Positions 34,701-46,346 of a stretch of 64,000 bases of DNA are shown here, piece by piece. The notes under the pieces were generated by a model, which saw nothing but the letters and a program-made list of their open reading frames with translations, made no database searches and was not told where the DNA came from. This DNA comes from Dipteris shenzhenensis (taxonomy: Eukaryota; Polypodiophyta; Polypodiopsida; Gleicheniales). Position 1 is the stretch's first letter. The number at the start of each line of letters is the position of its first letter. The translations under genes and the position numbers were made by a program. The stretch is from assembly GCA_047967505.1 (NCBI GenBank), contig CM106539.1; one strand, given 5' to 3'.

Positions 34701-37700
34701 AAGGTTGTGCACTCGTAAATAGAGGTGCATAATCTATGGGAATTGAGGGCCGGTGTTGAGGTCGACTCTACTATTTTAGAGTGCAGTCGTCGTTGAAGTT
34801 TCTCCTCCATGGTGGGCTCTTGAGTAGGAATGTCCTGCATCAAAATACTAAGCTTGTAGAAAAAATGCATGGTACTTGCTACTACTAGATCTGGGACCAC
34901 CGTTGCAAAAGTGGTATTGAGTTCCTCCATATGTGCCACAAGCACATAGGAAGTACCCACCTTTGGAAAGTCGAGTCATGGAAAATTATAAACAATGTTG
35001 GGGTCACGGGCCTTCATTGCTTCAAAATCCTTCCACGACCACCATCTTCGAAGAGGCATGTAGGTGGGATTGACTTGTTACTGTATGCCCATTGAATGAG
35101 GCGTGCACCAAAATGCCTCATGCTATAAAAATGGAAGCTGCCATTAGGGTTGTAGCCCTACTTCCACATCTATCTTTGGCACTTTATTAGGATTTGGGTG
35201 TGTATATCCTCCGGTTGAGCCTCAAATTGTCCCTTCACCACTTGTGAAAACTTTTCTGGAGCAGCTCAGTGAGGGTATGAACCACCATCACATCTTTTCA
35301 CCTTAAGTGAAAGCTTTGGATTTGCCCTACTACCTGTTGATGTCTTTGATCACTCAAAAGAATGTGATCGCCAAGTACCAGGTATTGTGGTTGGGCATGG
35401 GCTCTTGTGGTAGAATTTATTCTTCTTCATGCGGGTTCTCACTTACCTCCTCATTGTTATCCTTCTCATAAGGTCCTTCGACATCCAAGAAGAGGGATGC
35501 ATCATTTTTATGATTAAAAACTATGAGCAGGTTTACCCGAGCGTGTTTTTCAAGAGATTTAAAAAACTGTATTTCTTTAGGAAACATGGTTTTCACACAT
35601 TTATTTTCACTAGAACTAGATCTCTTTATATTAAAAATATAGAGAATATTAATTCATAGACATCCTTTATATCCTTGTTATTATCAAAAAATAGTGTTGA
35701 GAAATAATTCCTATAAGAAACATCCCTCATAATCATTCTCAATGTAATAATATTGTACATATATAATTACTTATTAAACACATTTATATAGTTGTGCTCA
35801 AATGGGGTTTTTCAATCAAATTTTCAGTGGTTGAATGACTATATTTTGACATTGGATGTGAAAGGTATGCCACTTTTAAAAGTGTTGTCCAAGGTAGTTT
35901 CGCGAGCGAAACTACTTGGAAGACCTAGTTCAAAGGGGTTTCACTAGAGAAACTACCTTATTGGCTTGTTTCAATGAGGTTTCTTTGGAGAAACCCTTTC
36001 ATGAAAGGTTGAGAGAGGGTTTTCAATGTCACCCCCTATTAAGTAAAGTTATAAGAAGGATCATAAGAAAATTTTCATAGAGAAGACTACTCGACATGTG
36101 GGTTTCTTCAAATGCCATCCCATTATGTTACTCACCATTCCATTCATGTAAAGATTTGGGTATAAAATAGGCATTGCTATAATACTTTGCATATTTCTAA
36201 GTGAAACTATGTTTTTTTCCGATCCATTTTTGCCATACTTTTACATAGTTGGAAGCTCTCTTTTTTTCCCTTGCTCGAACGCTCAAAAGTCACTCAAAAA
36301 ATGCTCATCCCCCAAGAAGAGGATCAGCTTAAGGACATTATACCATGTAGTATTGTCCAATTCTTTGGATGCTCCATGCCAATAGACTCTTGATGCATCG
36401 TGGTGTGTGTGTCTATGGTGTCATGTAGTGAGGTGGTGTGTTGGGAAGTGGAGGGCTATGAAGGACCGAAAGCAGTAGTGGTAGTGGGATTGGTGGGGTG
36501 CGATGCCTTAATTAGTGGTGGGACAAATGGGATGAGTTGAATTAAACATTCCTCATGCCATGTTGGCATGTACTTCTTGTAGACCACGGGATAGAATATT
36601 TGAGAATCATCAAACTAGTTGAAGCTAGTATGAATTATTTTTTGAAGGGCTTCAAAAATATTATTATAGAGGGAAATAATACACATGGGTTGCTAAAGCT
36701 GACTATTATTCATGGATAGGTATTGGAATATTTATTCAATGTCTTGTCGGCCATACATTTGCATCCACCCTAGACCTGCACAGCTAAGGCATGTGGAGGT
36801 CAAGGTATGTCCTGGAAGGTGCTGGGCTTAGCAGCTCAAGAATAGGTGTATCAATTGAAAAGAGGGAAGAGTTTTGCAGGACTCCAATCCGTGCCATAAA
36901 ATTATATACAATTGGGTGGAAATCAACAAGTGTTAGGATATTGGAATCATCTTGCAAGACAATGTCCTCGTGGAAGTATGACATGGCCATTATTGGGGGT
37001 AGGCTTGTATACTATTATGATGGAGGAGAAGGTCAAAGGAAGAAGAAGTCAAGGGGTGTGCAAGATTGAGATGGTGTTGTGTGGTGGCATTGGAGATTGT
37101 GTTGAAGTAATAGTTGAAGGTGTTTACAACTATGCCTGGGGCAAAGGCGAGTGAGGTTGCACATGTGGATATAGACAAGAGCCATTGGAGGGGATGTTGA
37201 GGTTCTATTGAGGACGTGGAGGCATCTATTTTGCTTATGGTTGCTCCTAGAGTAGGTTGCTCTGATCATGACTTTGGCAGAGGAGAACATGAAGGTGCTC
37301 AATCTAGGTGGCCTGTTGTGCCAGTTGAGTCTCCAACTCCTGATTGTGAGCTTGAACCGCTTCGTGCTACTATCGATTGGAGTGCTTCATAATTTGTAGC
37401 CATTAGATCTTTCTATAGCCAGAGCCACCTCTATTCGTTGTAGCTTATCTTGGAGATCCTTTGCAGCTTTGATGGCTTTCAAGCCTATAACTTCAACTAC
37501 TTTTTGGTTCATTTTTTCCTTCTCCAGCAGAGCTTGAGCTTTTTTGAGTTATTGTTAGCAGTGGTCCTTCTGCATGTGGACCACGTTGGCATTGAAAGCT
37601 TGTTGGGCACAATTTCCATGTGACAGACTATGAAAAGTCAGAATGTATCTTATTAAAGTGAGGCATGGAAAAATTTACAAGGCATCAACAAAGTTTATCT

Positions 37701-38469
37701 TAGAATAAGAATTGTGGGCACTTATTTTGACAGTTATTTTGATACTTAGATGCCTAGGCACTTGTATGAATGACTCTGTTGATGCCCATCTATTTTGTTT
37801 CAAAGCATCGATACAAAGCATCAAAAAACATTTGCCTTTGTATTAGTCTCATGAGATTTATTTGTTATCCTTAAAAAAAAGGTAGCATAAATCTAGCCAA
37901 GGATATAAATTTTCATGCCCAAACATGTAATGGCATATTGAAGTGCACCACCATTTCTTTAAAGAGATCTCTTTTGACACATAGCTTTGGTTAACTCTCA
38001 GCTAACTACCCTACCAATGAATGAGAGGCAACTATTATTATACAATAATTAAGATGATAAGTTCTCATAGTTTTAAAACTTTGCTCTTTAATACAACTAT
38101 ACATCTCGACAGTAAATTGCTTAATGAAAAGCCTTATGGATTTAGGCATGTAACCTTGTGATTCATTTATTCATAATATGTGCATATCCTAGGCTTTTGA
38201 TATGATCTCTCACCCAACATGTTCTCACATCCATATTTCAAAGATTAATAAACTAGATGCAAAATAAAATTCATACTTATGAAAAATCATGACACTAGGC
38301 AATTGAAGGCTTCTTAGAGCCTATACACTTTGCAAAAAGGTGGGGCCATAGATAAACATTGTTGGTTAATGAGAATGAATTTAAGAAAAATACAATAGTC
38401 ACTTTGAGTTATAGCCTCAAATATTAAGTATAGGTGGCAATTATCAATAAAAATGTGAACTTTAGGGCA
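31770..38469. other. gene-poor AT-rich spacer
   Basis: No gene recognised in 6.7 kb. Noted inside: a 77-codon plus frame at 32259-32492 without known motif, three small palindromes at 35894-35995, CA repeats at 33377 and 34396, and a minus-strand stretch 37560-37320 that reads as a coiled-coil-like peptide (LEKEKMNQKVVEVIG) with stops. These may be old retroelement remains. Confidence 0.4.
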
Positions 38470-39900
38470 TTGAAATTTTTTTGGAGCCTAATGGCATACA
38501 CATTGCTCCATATTGAAACGGTGCAACACTTTTGTAACATACTCCTTCTATGAAAACCAAAGGTCCAGTTTCCTACTCTGATCATGCGTGATGCACATAC
38601 CAAGAATATGACATGTAGGTCCCAAATCCTTCAAGTTAAAGGCATCATGCAACTTGGCCTTTAATGCATCAAGCTCATAAGTGTTCTTGCTAGCCAATAG
38701 CATATCATCCACATAAAGTTCCAAGAGTATCAAGCTATTGTCCTTAGCTCTTTTAGTGTAGAGGCAGTCATCAATCTCACTTCTTCTGAAACCCTGGGAC
38801 CAAATGAAAGCATCAATTTCTGATACCATTTTCTAGGCACTTGCTTAAGGCCATAGAGACTCTTTTTCATCTTGTAAACCAAATTCTCTTTGCCCTTTTC
38901 TTAAAAGCCTTCCGGTTGTACCATGTAAATTTTCTCATGCAAATCCCCATGCAAGAAAATCGTCTTGACATCCATCTATACAAGCTCCATATCCTCTGTT
39001 GCCACAAGTCCAAGTACACATCTAAGTGTGGTCATCTTCACAATCGGAGAGAAGATCTCATTAAAGTCCACACCCTTCTCTTGCTTGAACCCTTTGGCAA
39101 CCAAATGGGCCTTGTACTTAGGCACATCATCACTTGTTAACTTCATCTTGTAGACCCATTTACATGGCAATGCTTTCTTTCCATGTGGCAATGAAACCAA
39201 GTCCCAAGTCTTTATTTTCATGAGTGAATTCATCTTTGATTGCATAGCACACTACTGATCCTTGTGCATCATACCCTCTTTGTATTAGCAAGAAGACTCC
39301 TCGCAATCAGTAAGCATCACATAGTCTACCTGTGAAACAAATCTCTTAGGTGGTCTAAACACTCTAGATGTTCTTCTTAAAGGCATTTCAGCTTGCTGTC
39401 CCACTTGCATATCAGCGGCTCATGATTTCCACCAATAGATGATCCATCATCTGCCCTTGATTATGTTCTTGTGGAAGTAACTGGTGGCACCATGCCTTGC
39501 ACATTTGGTGAATGGACAGCTTGATGTCTATCAACATATGCGAGTGGATTCACATCTTGGAAAGTGATCTTCTCATCATTTCCACATCCCTCATGGGTGT
39601 CATGCATCTTCTTCTCATTGAAGACCACATCATGACTTTATATGATTTTCTTTGCTTTTGGCTCCTAGAGACGATAGCCCATCTCTCCACTTTCACCATA
39701 ACCCAAAAAGATACATTTCCTAGACTTAGGATCTAACTTCTTCTAAAGTTCTTTGGGCACATGTGCATATGTCTCACACCCAAATATATGCAAATGAGAG
39801 TAAGAGGTCTTCTTGCCACTCTATGCCTCTTGAGGAATACCACCATCCAAACTCTTACTAGGTGATCTATTGATCACATGCACTGTAGTCTTCATTCCTC
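38470..39900 (-). mobile_element. Ty1/copia fragment: integrase end and reverse transcriptase
   Basis: On minus from 39899: HVINRSPSKSLDGGIP and IFGCETYAHVPKEL of the copia integrase, KCIFLGYGESGEMGYRL, then reverse transcriptase with KWVYKMKLTSDD, FKQEKGVDFNEIFSPIVKM and ELYVDDMLLAS (YVDD intact), then LKDLGPTCHILGMCI. Frame changes and stops occur throughout; gag, protease, RNase H and LTRs are absent. It is a different family from the copia element at 45463-50237. Confidence 0.85.
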
Positions 39901-40500
39901 AGCCTGTTCAGTGTATTTTTTGTTTTACTCCTCCTCATCCAAAAGACCCCCCCCCCTTGGTCCTCACATATTATGAAAATTATATACAAATCTTAAAATC
40001 TTGCATATTTTTCAAGGTATATACCTTATATTTTGTGGGAGTGGGGACATAAAATTTTCATATTTTTCCCTTGCATATTTGAAAATTTTTAAGGAAATCC
40101 ATGCACATTATATATGGACCTTGTCCCCCCATACCCTAGATTTTGGATGACGGTAGTAACATATTACATATTGAGTTGGCACCCCAGGGTCCCCCAACTT
40201 TGTGTAGTATAGGTGTTCGCAAGTGTAGCTTAGGTCCTTTGGTGGTATTCTGGTGAGAGCTGAAGGCTTTACCATGGAAAGCAGATCACATGTGCAAGTG
40301 GGTGAGAAAGAGGGCTTGATCACAACAATGGATGGAGCCTCTCGCCTCCACGATAGTTCAAGGGTTCAGAAGGGGGTTGTAGGGTTTAAAAAGGGGACAA
40401 GGTTGAGAGAGCTACCCAGGAGTTCCAGGGTTCAAAGGGGGTTGCATGGTTTAGGAGGAGTCTAGGGTTGAGGAGTGGAGAGCTAGTCTCCTTCGTGGAT
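39901..40500. other. spacer with GGTCCCCC-type repeat words
   Basis: GGGTCCCCCAACTTTGTGTAG at 40188-40208 resembles the tandem units flanking the copia element at 45360-45462. No gene. Confidence 0.4.
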
Positions 40501-40760
40501 TTGAGGGGTAAGGGTTGAGGAGGAAGGACAAGGAAGGAGGGAGGAGTGAGGAGGGAGGAGGAAGGAGGAGGAGGGTGGAGGGTGGAGGAGGGAGGAGGAG
40601 GGAGGAGGAGAAGGAGAGAGGAGGAGAGGGACAAGGAGGAGGGAGGAGAGAGGAGGAGGGAGGAGGAGGGATAGGGAGGAAGGAGGAGGAGAAGGAGAGA
40701 GGAGGAGGAGGGAGGAGGGAGGAGGAGAATGAAGAGGGAGTACAAGGGTAGGGAGTGCAA
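40500..40760. repeat. GGA/GAGGA polypurine tract
   Basis: About 260 bases almost purely A and G on plus. The minus frames through it (Pro/Ser/Leu-rich) are artefacts of composition. Confidence 0.95.
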
Positions 40761-40992
40761 GGGTAAGGGCATACTCGATAGTGTAAGAGAGAATGGATGC
40801 AATGGAGATCAATAACATGAACACAATAGTGAGCTTGAACACTGAACCCCAAAGAGTGGGAGCTTCATTCCACTGACAGATATTTATACATAATGGCAAT
40901 CTATATAGGTACCTCTGTGGTGGGACCTCTTTTGTAGGAGACCTTTTAGAAAAGAGTCCCTCCACTTTTGGGTCTCTACACAAACTGGGGGG

Positions 40993-41352
40993 TGTGAAGA
41001 GAGTGGGAGAGAAGTAAGAAGTCTCACTTGTAGCTTTCTCACATACACAATGGGGGAATACACACAAAGGTGGAGGCTGAAAATAGTTTTCTTCTTCTTA
41101 GTTGTGAAAGCCAAAAGAACTCTCTCTCTTAGTACAAAAGGAATAGTTGAACCCTATATGTGGGTCTCAAACCAAACTCAGCTAACCTAGGTGGCATACT
41201 AACTGAGCCACTAACTAGAGTACATAAAGATAGCTGTCATCCAGCTATTATTCATGGGCAGTGTACCACCCGCATCTGCAGCTAACAAGTCGATGGCATA
41301 AATGCACAATGGTCACCCTGGCATATCACGAGTGGAGCTCGATATCTCAACA
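40993..41352 (-). repeat. 3' LTR (360 bp) of the split copia element
   Basis: TGTTGAGATATCG ... TCTTCACA on minus. It aligns end to end with 45463-45822; by eye I count about 17 differences in 360. Outer flank is GGGGG on plus (40988-40992), matching CCCCC before the 5' LTR. Confidence 0.92.
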
Positions 41353-41642
41353 CTCCCCCTCAAGCTCAATCCCAATTCCTGCACACCAAGTAGGTCTCTG
41401 AACTTGTGCAGATTCTCTACGCCCAATGCCTTCATGAATATGTCAGCTACATGATCCTCTGTGCTGACATAAACTAGATCAATAAAACCTACTAGAACCT
41501 TCTCCCGCACATAGTGATAATGCAACTCAATGTGCTTTGTTCTAGCATGATAAACTGGGTTATTTGCCAAGTGTATACTACTCATGTTGTCACAATAAAT
41601 GACAACTGGCCCATCAGATAGACTTGCACATTGTCTTGGCAA
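40993..41642 (-). mobile_element. 3' part of a Ty1/copia element (RNase H end, PPT, 3' LTR)
   Basis: On minus from 41642: RNase H C-terminal part (DGPVVIYCDNMSSIHLANNP, ARTKHIELHYHYVREKV, DHVADIFMKAL), a polypurine tract (CTTGAGGGGGAG), then a 360-base LTR at 41352-40993 ending TCTTCACA and followed by CCCCC. It starts in mid-RNase H. It complements the plus-strand element at 45463-50237, which stops in mid-RNase H, and I infer that the two are halves of one insertion split by an inversion. Confidence 0.9.
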
Positions 41643-43746
41643 TGAAAGGCTAAAAAGATTACAAGCCCGCCTCTATAAAGATTACAGACTCGACTCTATA
41701 AAGACCCTCGCATTTGTACAACAGGACAAATGAGAGTGTTTGGACTGCATGGCAATATGGTATGCTCATGGTTGCAAGACTTTGTGCAAAAACATGCAGA
41801 GGCTCTTCCAAATAGTGACCAGTTGCACTTACCAGATAATTTCTCCAAGCGTGAGATCCATTCCATGTACAAGGATGCCATGGTTATTGCAAGTGACGAG
41901 CATGTGACATACTAGCATTTTTGTAGGATTTGGAAGAATGAATTCAACAATGTGAAGATACCAATGCTTTATCACTTTGGTGTGTCTGCCACATGCATGG
42001 ACTTGAAGGCCTTGCATAATAGAAGTCAGGGACAAGAGAGAGGTGTGTGTAATGATGCCATGAAATTTTCTTCTTTTTGACAAAAATCGTTTGCTTGCAA
42101 CATGTAATCGTTTTCTATATTTGCAGAAGAAGCAATTGCAGAGTTGCAAATGCATCGAGAAATGCAAGCTCTAGAAAGGAAGAAGTTAGCGAAGCATTGC
42201 AAGAAGAGCTACCAACAACCTGATAAGTACATAACTATCATCATTGATGGGATGGATCAAAAGAAGACCAATCTTCCACACTTCAAATGAGTGCCGAAGG
42301 ATTTGAAAGAGGAGAACTTCATCACATATCACGTGGTTGGATGCATGATCTACCATGGTGAATTAATCCCCAAGGTTTACCTAATGACACCAAATGTAAG
42401 AAATGATCCTAATCTCATAGTTTCCATTCTAAATGATGCATTGAGGAATCTTACACCACCTCTTCCAAAAGTGTTGTATGTACAACTTGATAACACATTG
42501 AGAGAGAACAAGAATTAAGTTGTGTTGGCATACCTTTGCATGCTCATGTAGAAAGGCATATTTATCAAAGTGAAATTAGGATTCTTTATGGTGAGTCACA
42601 CACATGACCATATTGATTTAGTTCTCAATAAAGATGAGAAGGAAAGAAGCATGGGATGGGGATGCAATGATCCGCATTTTACAAGATGCATATGTGCCAA
42701 AACCGATAATTGCAAACATGGAAAAAACAACAGATTTTAGACCTATGTGTTTGGTGACAACGAGTGAATTGATCATGTATTGAGAAGCTCAATAAGTTAA
42801 GCTTTCAACACCAATTTTGAATGAAGGAAGATCAAGAAGGCATGGTGTTATTGTGGGGTAAGTTCTATTCCACATCACCAACTTGGGTTCCAGTCAAAGG
42901 ATTGAAGTTCTTGAAGTGTGTTCCACAACGTGAGTTGTATGTCGCACCCTTACAACCTTTACAATTAGTGAGGGAGGTGCAACAAGCCATGAAGGAGTGG
43001 AGATATGTAAACCCTATAAGTTCACTCAATGAGATTAGAGAAACAATCTAGCATGCTACAACGTATTTGAAGATGTGGTGTGGACATTGTGAAATCCATT
43101 CTTTACATCCCAAATACTTATCAATCACCAACTAAATGACCCCCAAGATAGAGAATGGGTTCAAGAAATGTGGAGTGGTAGCATCAAGGACTTGGCAGTG
43201 GGTATGATGGTTGATGTGTTAGCAATAGATGATCCTAGTGGATTTCCTTTTTGGATTGCTATAAATTTGTGAAAGTAAAAAAGGAAGGTTCAAAGACCAA
43301 GTCAATAGAGGTGCATTGGCTTTTCACCAATTCCATGGATGCTTTCACGGGTCAATATAACGCAGAGATGGTGGTAACAAGAAAGCATGGCCAAAAAGGG
43401 AAGAGGGTGACAAAGAATTGTCCAAGAATTGATACTCTACAATTGGATGAGGTAGATATTTTGGTATATGCATTTCAATTAACACAAGCTAGGCATTTGC
43501 CAAAGGAGACACAATACAAAATATCCCAAAAAATTCCAAAGACATTAATTGGATGCAGTGAACAAAATGAAGCCAAGACACGCCAAGCAAAAAGGAGGGT
43601 GGCAGCTAAACTTGCCCCAGGTTGACTCAGAGAATGTTCTAGTGGACAGCCTAGAGGAGGAAGGATTTACAACTTCTACCCCACAAAGCTTAGGCTCTAG
43701 TGCATTTGAAGGTGTAGGATTAGAGGATGAGTATTGTTCTTTGTAG
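41643..43746 (+). pseudogene. DUF7869-like putative transposase, C-terminal part, broken
   Basis: Plus-strand frames give RLDSIKTLAFVQQD, FVQKHAEALPNSDQLHLPDN, FSKREIHSMYKDAM, KSYQQPDKYITIIIDGMDQK, LYVQLDNTLRENKN, KGIFIKVKLGFFMVSHTHDH and, near the end, FWIA..VHW with TKNCPRIDTLQLDEVDILVY. The set IDGMD, QLDNxxRENKN and HTHxHID is what I know from the uncharacterised eukaryotic family DUF7869. Spaced Asp residues make an RNase H-fold (DDE-like) nuclease plausible but unproven. A GT-AG intron is likely at 42043-42126. Breaks include a frame change near 41729, TAG after VTY (41912), TGA near 42288, TAA after ENKN (42516) and others. The N-terminal part is on the opposite strand at 50238-50878, separated by the inversion. 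The 3' region runs to the 23-bp terminal repeat at 44092. Confidence 0.7.
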
Positions 43747-44091
43747 GATCAGTGGCATGTATGTTTGTGCAACAATGTGATTTTATCTTTTTAGGATTTT
43801 GAAATGTGTTATGCCATGGTCCTTTTATGTGCATTAGATGCATAGGCCCTTATTGTATTAGTTTTAACAAATTAATGTATTTTTTGCAATTTTGGTATTC
43901 CAAGTATAGGTCTTTGTTGCCGTTTTGTAAAAAAAGTTTGTCAGCAAAATTTCAAAAAGGCATGGTTTTTATGTTTTTTTTCAAAAACCGTCGCGCAAAA
44001 AGGCCATCTTTTTCAAATAAATGTAAAATTCACATGAAAAAATGAAATCTTTCAAAGATTCCCCTAGAGTTCTCTTTTTGAGGTTACAGTT
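43747..44091 (+). other. 3' untranslated / subterminal region of the DUF7869 transposon
   Basis: AT-rich sequence between the last DUF7869 codon and the terminal repeat. It holds no gene. TTACA occurs just inside and again within the terminal repeat, 18 bases apart. Confidence 0.5.
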
Positions 44092-44114
44092 CTTGAATTA
44101 GATGTTACACTATT
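44092..44114 (+). repeat. terminal inverted repeat (now in direct orientation) with 4-bp target duplication
   Basis: 23 bases identical to 54501-54523 (starting CTTGAATTAG, ending TTACACTATT). 44115-44118 reads CGAG, the complement of CTCG at 54524-54527. In the present arrangement the two copies are direct repeats. Reversing 41643-50237 makes them inverted with the duplication outside, as for a DNA transposon. Confidence 0.8.
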
Positions 44115-44118
44115 CGAG

Positions 44119-45359
44119 TTATACCTAACTTTTTTCCATCACTTGACAATCCATCCCTTGAGGACTATCAAGGTGCTAATTCCATTTGCCCTACTCTCCA
44201 TCCACTCTCCATCCCTACTTGCTTTGACCTAAATATTTTCCCCTATAACCTCTTCCTTTCCCCCAAGACCACATATTCCTTAGATCTCCCTTGAGTTTTC
44301 AATGGAAAGCACCATTAATGATTCCATAAATGAGCTTCAAGAATTGGATAATCCAATTTACACACCCACATGGTATTTCAAATAGAATACATATAGGATT
44401 TCCATGCTAGGTAATCCCATTGGTGATTTTTAGAGGCAATACCCAAATATGCAGTCAAGAGGAGGATGGGACCTCTCCAAAATTTCAATGAGTATTGGCC
44501 AAGCACAAATCACTCCAGACATCAACAATAAATTGGAGCCATAGCTTGCTTGGCGTAGACCAAACTTGCTCAACAAAAAGTATCTCTTTGAGTAGTCCAT
44601 CTTCCTTTTGAATGCATCCCACATTTGATGCGGCACCCCATCACTACTAGTAGGGTTCCAATCATCATCATGATCCCGATAGTGTAGATGCTCCTTGCAA
44701 TTGGCTACTAAACTTGGACAAACATGCATCAATTATGCAAGGCAATTATGACAAAACACTCAAGGAAAGTACAAAGTACAGTGAAGCCTTAGAAGTAATC
44801 CTACACTCTGGGTGTCCATTGATGACCATTTACCCAACCTCAGCTTCAATCCAAATCAACAGGTAGATGCTCAAAAAACAAGTCACCTCTTTCAAAGAGC
44901 CATATCTCTTCAAATGTGTTATGCATGTTTGTTTGAAGAAATGGTTGACACTGGCTTCTTAAAAACTGAGCAAACAATCTGCTCTATTAATGGATTATAA
45001 GGAAAAGATCACCAACAAGCTCTCTCCATCTATCATCGAAACCATATTTACCATACTCATTGGGTAAAGACAACCACAGCAGAACATCATCAGCAAACTC
45101 AATCATAACCCAAGGATGAGTAATCAAATTTTTCTACAGGAGTTGCTAACCCTATGGCAACAAGGGCTAGAAGTGTAGTCTAGGGAGCCAACAATGAAAG
45201 CATTGTGTGTGTAGAGTAGCAGCGGCAAAGCTCCGCTTGTAATATCTTGAGCTTGAAATATGGCATGATTAATCTTAAAGGATGGGAATAACCAAAATCC
45301 TCTCTAGAAAAGATCTAATCATACTTGCAAAATCAAGATCTAGAGAGAGAAAGACCAAA
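44119..45359. other. flanking sequence, unassigned
   Basis: Sequence outside the transposon end and before the copia insertion. A 100-codon minus frame (44430-44732) has no motif I recognise. It belongs to the inverted segment. Confidence 0.4.
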
Positions 45360-45369
45360 AGCCTACACT

Positions 45370-45462
45370 TTTTGAGGTCCCCCCACTTTGTGTAGAGACT
45401 CAAAGGTCCCCCCCACTTTTTTGAGGTCCCCCCCACTTTGTGTAGAGACTCAAAGGTCCCCC
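45370..45462. repeat. GGTCCCCCC-ACTTTGTGTAG tandem units at the copia insertion site
   Basis: The unit GAGGTCCCCCCACTTTGTG followed by TAGAGACTCAAAG occurs twice and is cut after CCCCC by the copia 5' LTR. The continuation of the unit (CAGTTTGTGTAGAGACCC on minus) lies next to the 3' LTR below 40992, as expected if both LTRs belong to one insertion. Confidence 0.8.
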
Positions 45463-45822
45463 TGTTGAGATATCGAGCTTCACTCAAGATATGCCACGGT
45501 GACTGTTGTGCATTTATGTCACCGACTTGTTAGCTGCAAATGCGGTTGTTACACCGCCCATGAATAATAGCTAGATGACAGCTATCTTTATGTACTCTAG
45601 TTAGTGGCTCAGTTAGTATGCCACCTAGGTTAGCTGAGCTTGGTTTGAGACCCACATATAGGGTTCACCTATTCCTTTTGTACTAAGAGAGAGAGTTCTT
45701 TTGGCTTTCACAACTAAGAAGAAGAAAACTGTTTTCAGCCTCCACCTTTGTGTGTATTCCCCCATTGTGTATGTGAGAAAGCTACAAGTGAGACTCCTTA
45801 CTTCTCTCCCACTCTCTTCACA
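45463..45822 (+). repeat. 5' LTR (360 bp) of the split copia element
   Basis: TGTTGAGATATCG ... TCTTCACA, preceded by CCCCC (45458-45462) and followed by TGGTATCAGAGC. Confidence 0.92.
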
Positions 45823-45834
45823 TGGTATCAGAGC
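45823..45834 (+). other. primer binding site, initiator tRNA-Met type
   Basis: TGGTATCAGAGC directly after the LTR CA end. Confidence 0.9.
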
Positions 45835-46346
45835 TCGGTTCATGGTAAGGAGCTCAAGAAAGCAAACCAAGTTTGCAGTGTCTTGGTAAGAGGATCAGTG
45901 TTGCTTTCCTTTTTTGACTTTGGTAGCATAGCCAGAAAGTGCAAGAGTGCATTGTGTCTCAGATTGGGATGCCCTTCGTAGTGTGGCGAGAGGGCAATAC
46001 ATGCTGTGGGCTTGGGTGAAGGCCTCGGTGACATTATTTTTTTGATTCGAGGCCATTTTGGGGCCCGTTTTGGTGGCTGAAGTTTTCTACAAGCACTCAG
46101 AAAAGTGCCCTATTTTTGCTGTGTGGCCACTGTTCCATAGGTCCGTGAAAAGTTGCCACAAAAATTGCATCGTATGCCTGTGCACAGAGACATTAGGAGT
46201 GACAAAGTCATTCTTATTGCCTATTGATGCAAAATCATCACTAGGAAGTGACTATGTGGTCAAATACCACTTTCGTCAGTTTTGCAGATTTGCCCTTGTG
46301 AGGTAGAAGTTGTGGAAATGACATAATATTTTTGTAGTGCTCTATA

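Noticed and set aside
37033-37302. Minus-strand frame rich in Cys and His as a zinc-finger gene
   Set aside because: The Cys and His are not spaced as any finger I know, and the reverse strand gives frames of the same length.
40386-41067. Pro/Ser/Leu-rich minus-strand frames
   Set aside because: They translate a GGA repeat and part of a copia LTR.
44092-44114. CACTA-superfamily ends, because CACTAT occurs in the terminal repeat
   Set aside because: CACTA must be the outermost bases with a 3-bp target duplication. Here it reads inward and the duplication is 4 bp (CTCG).
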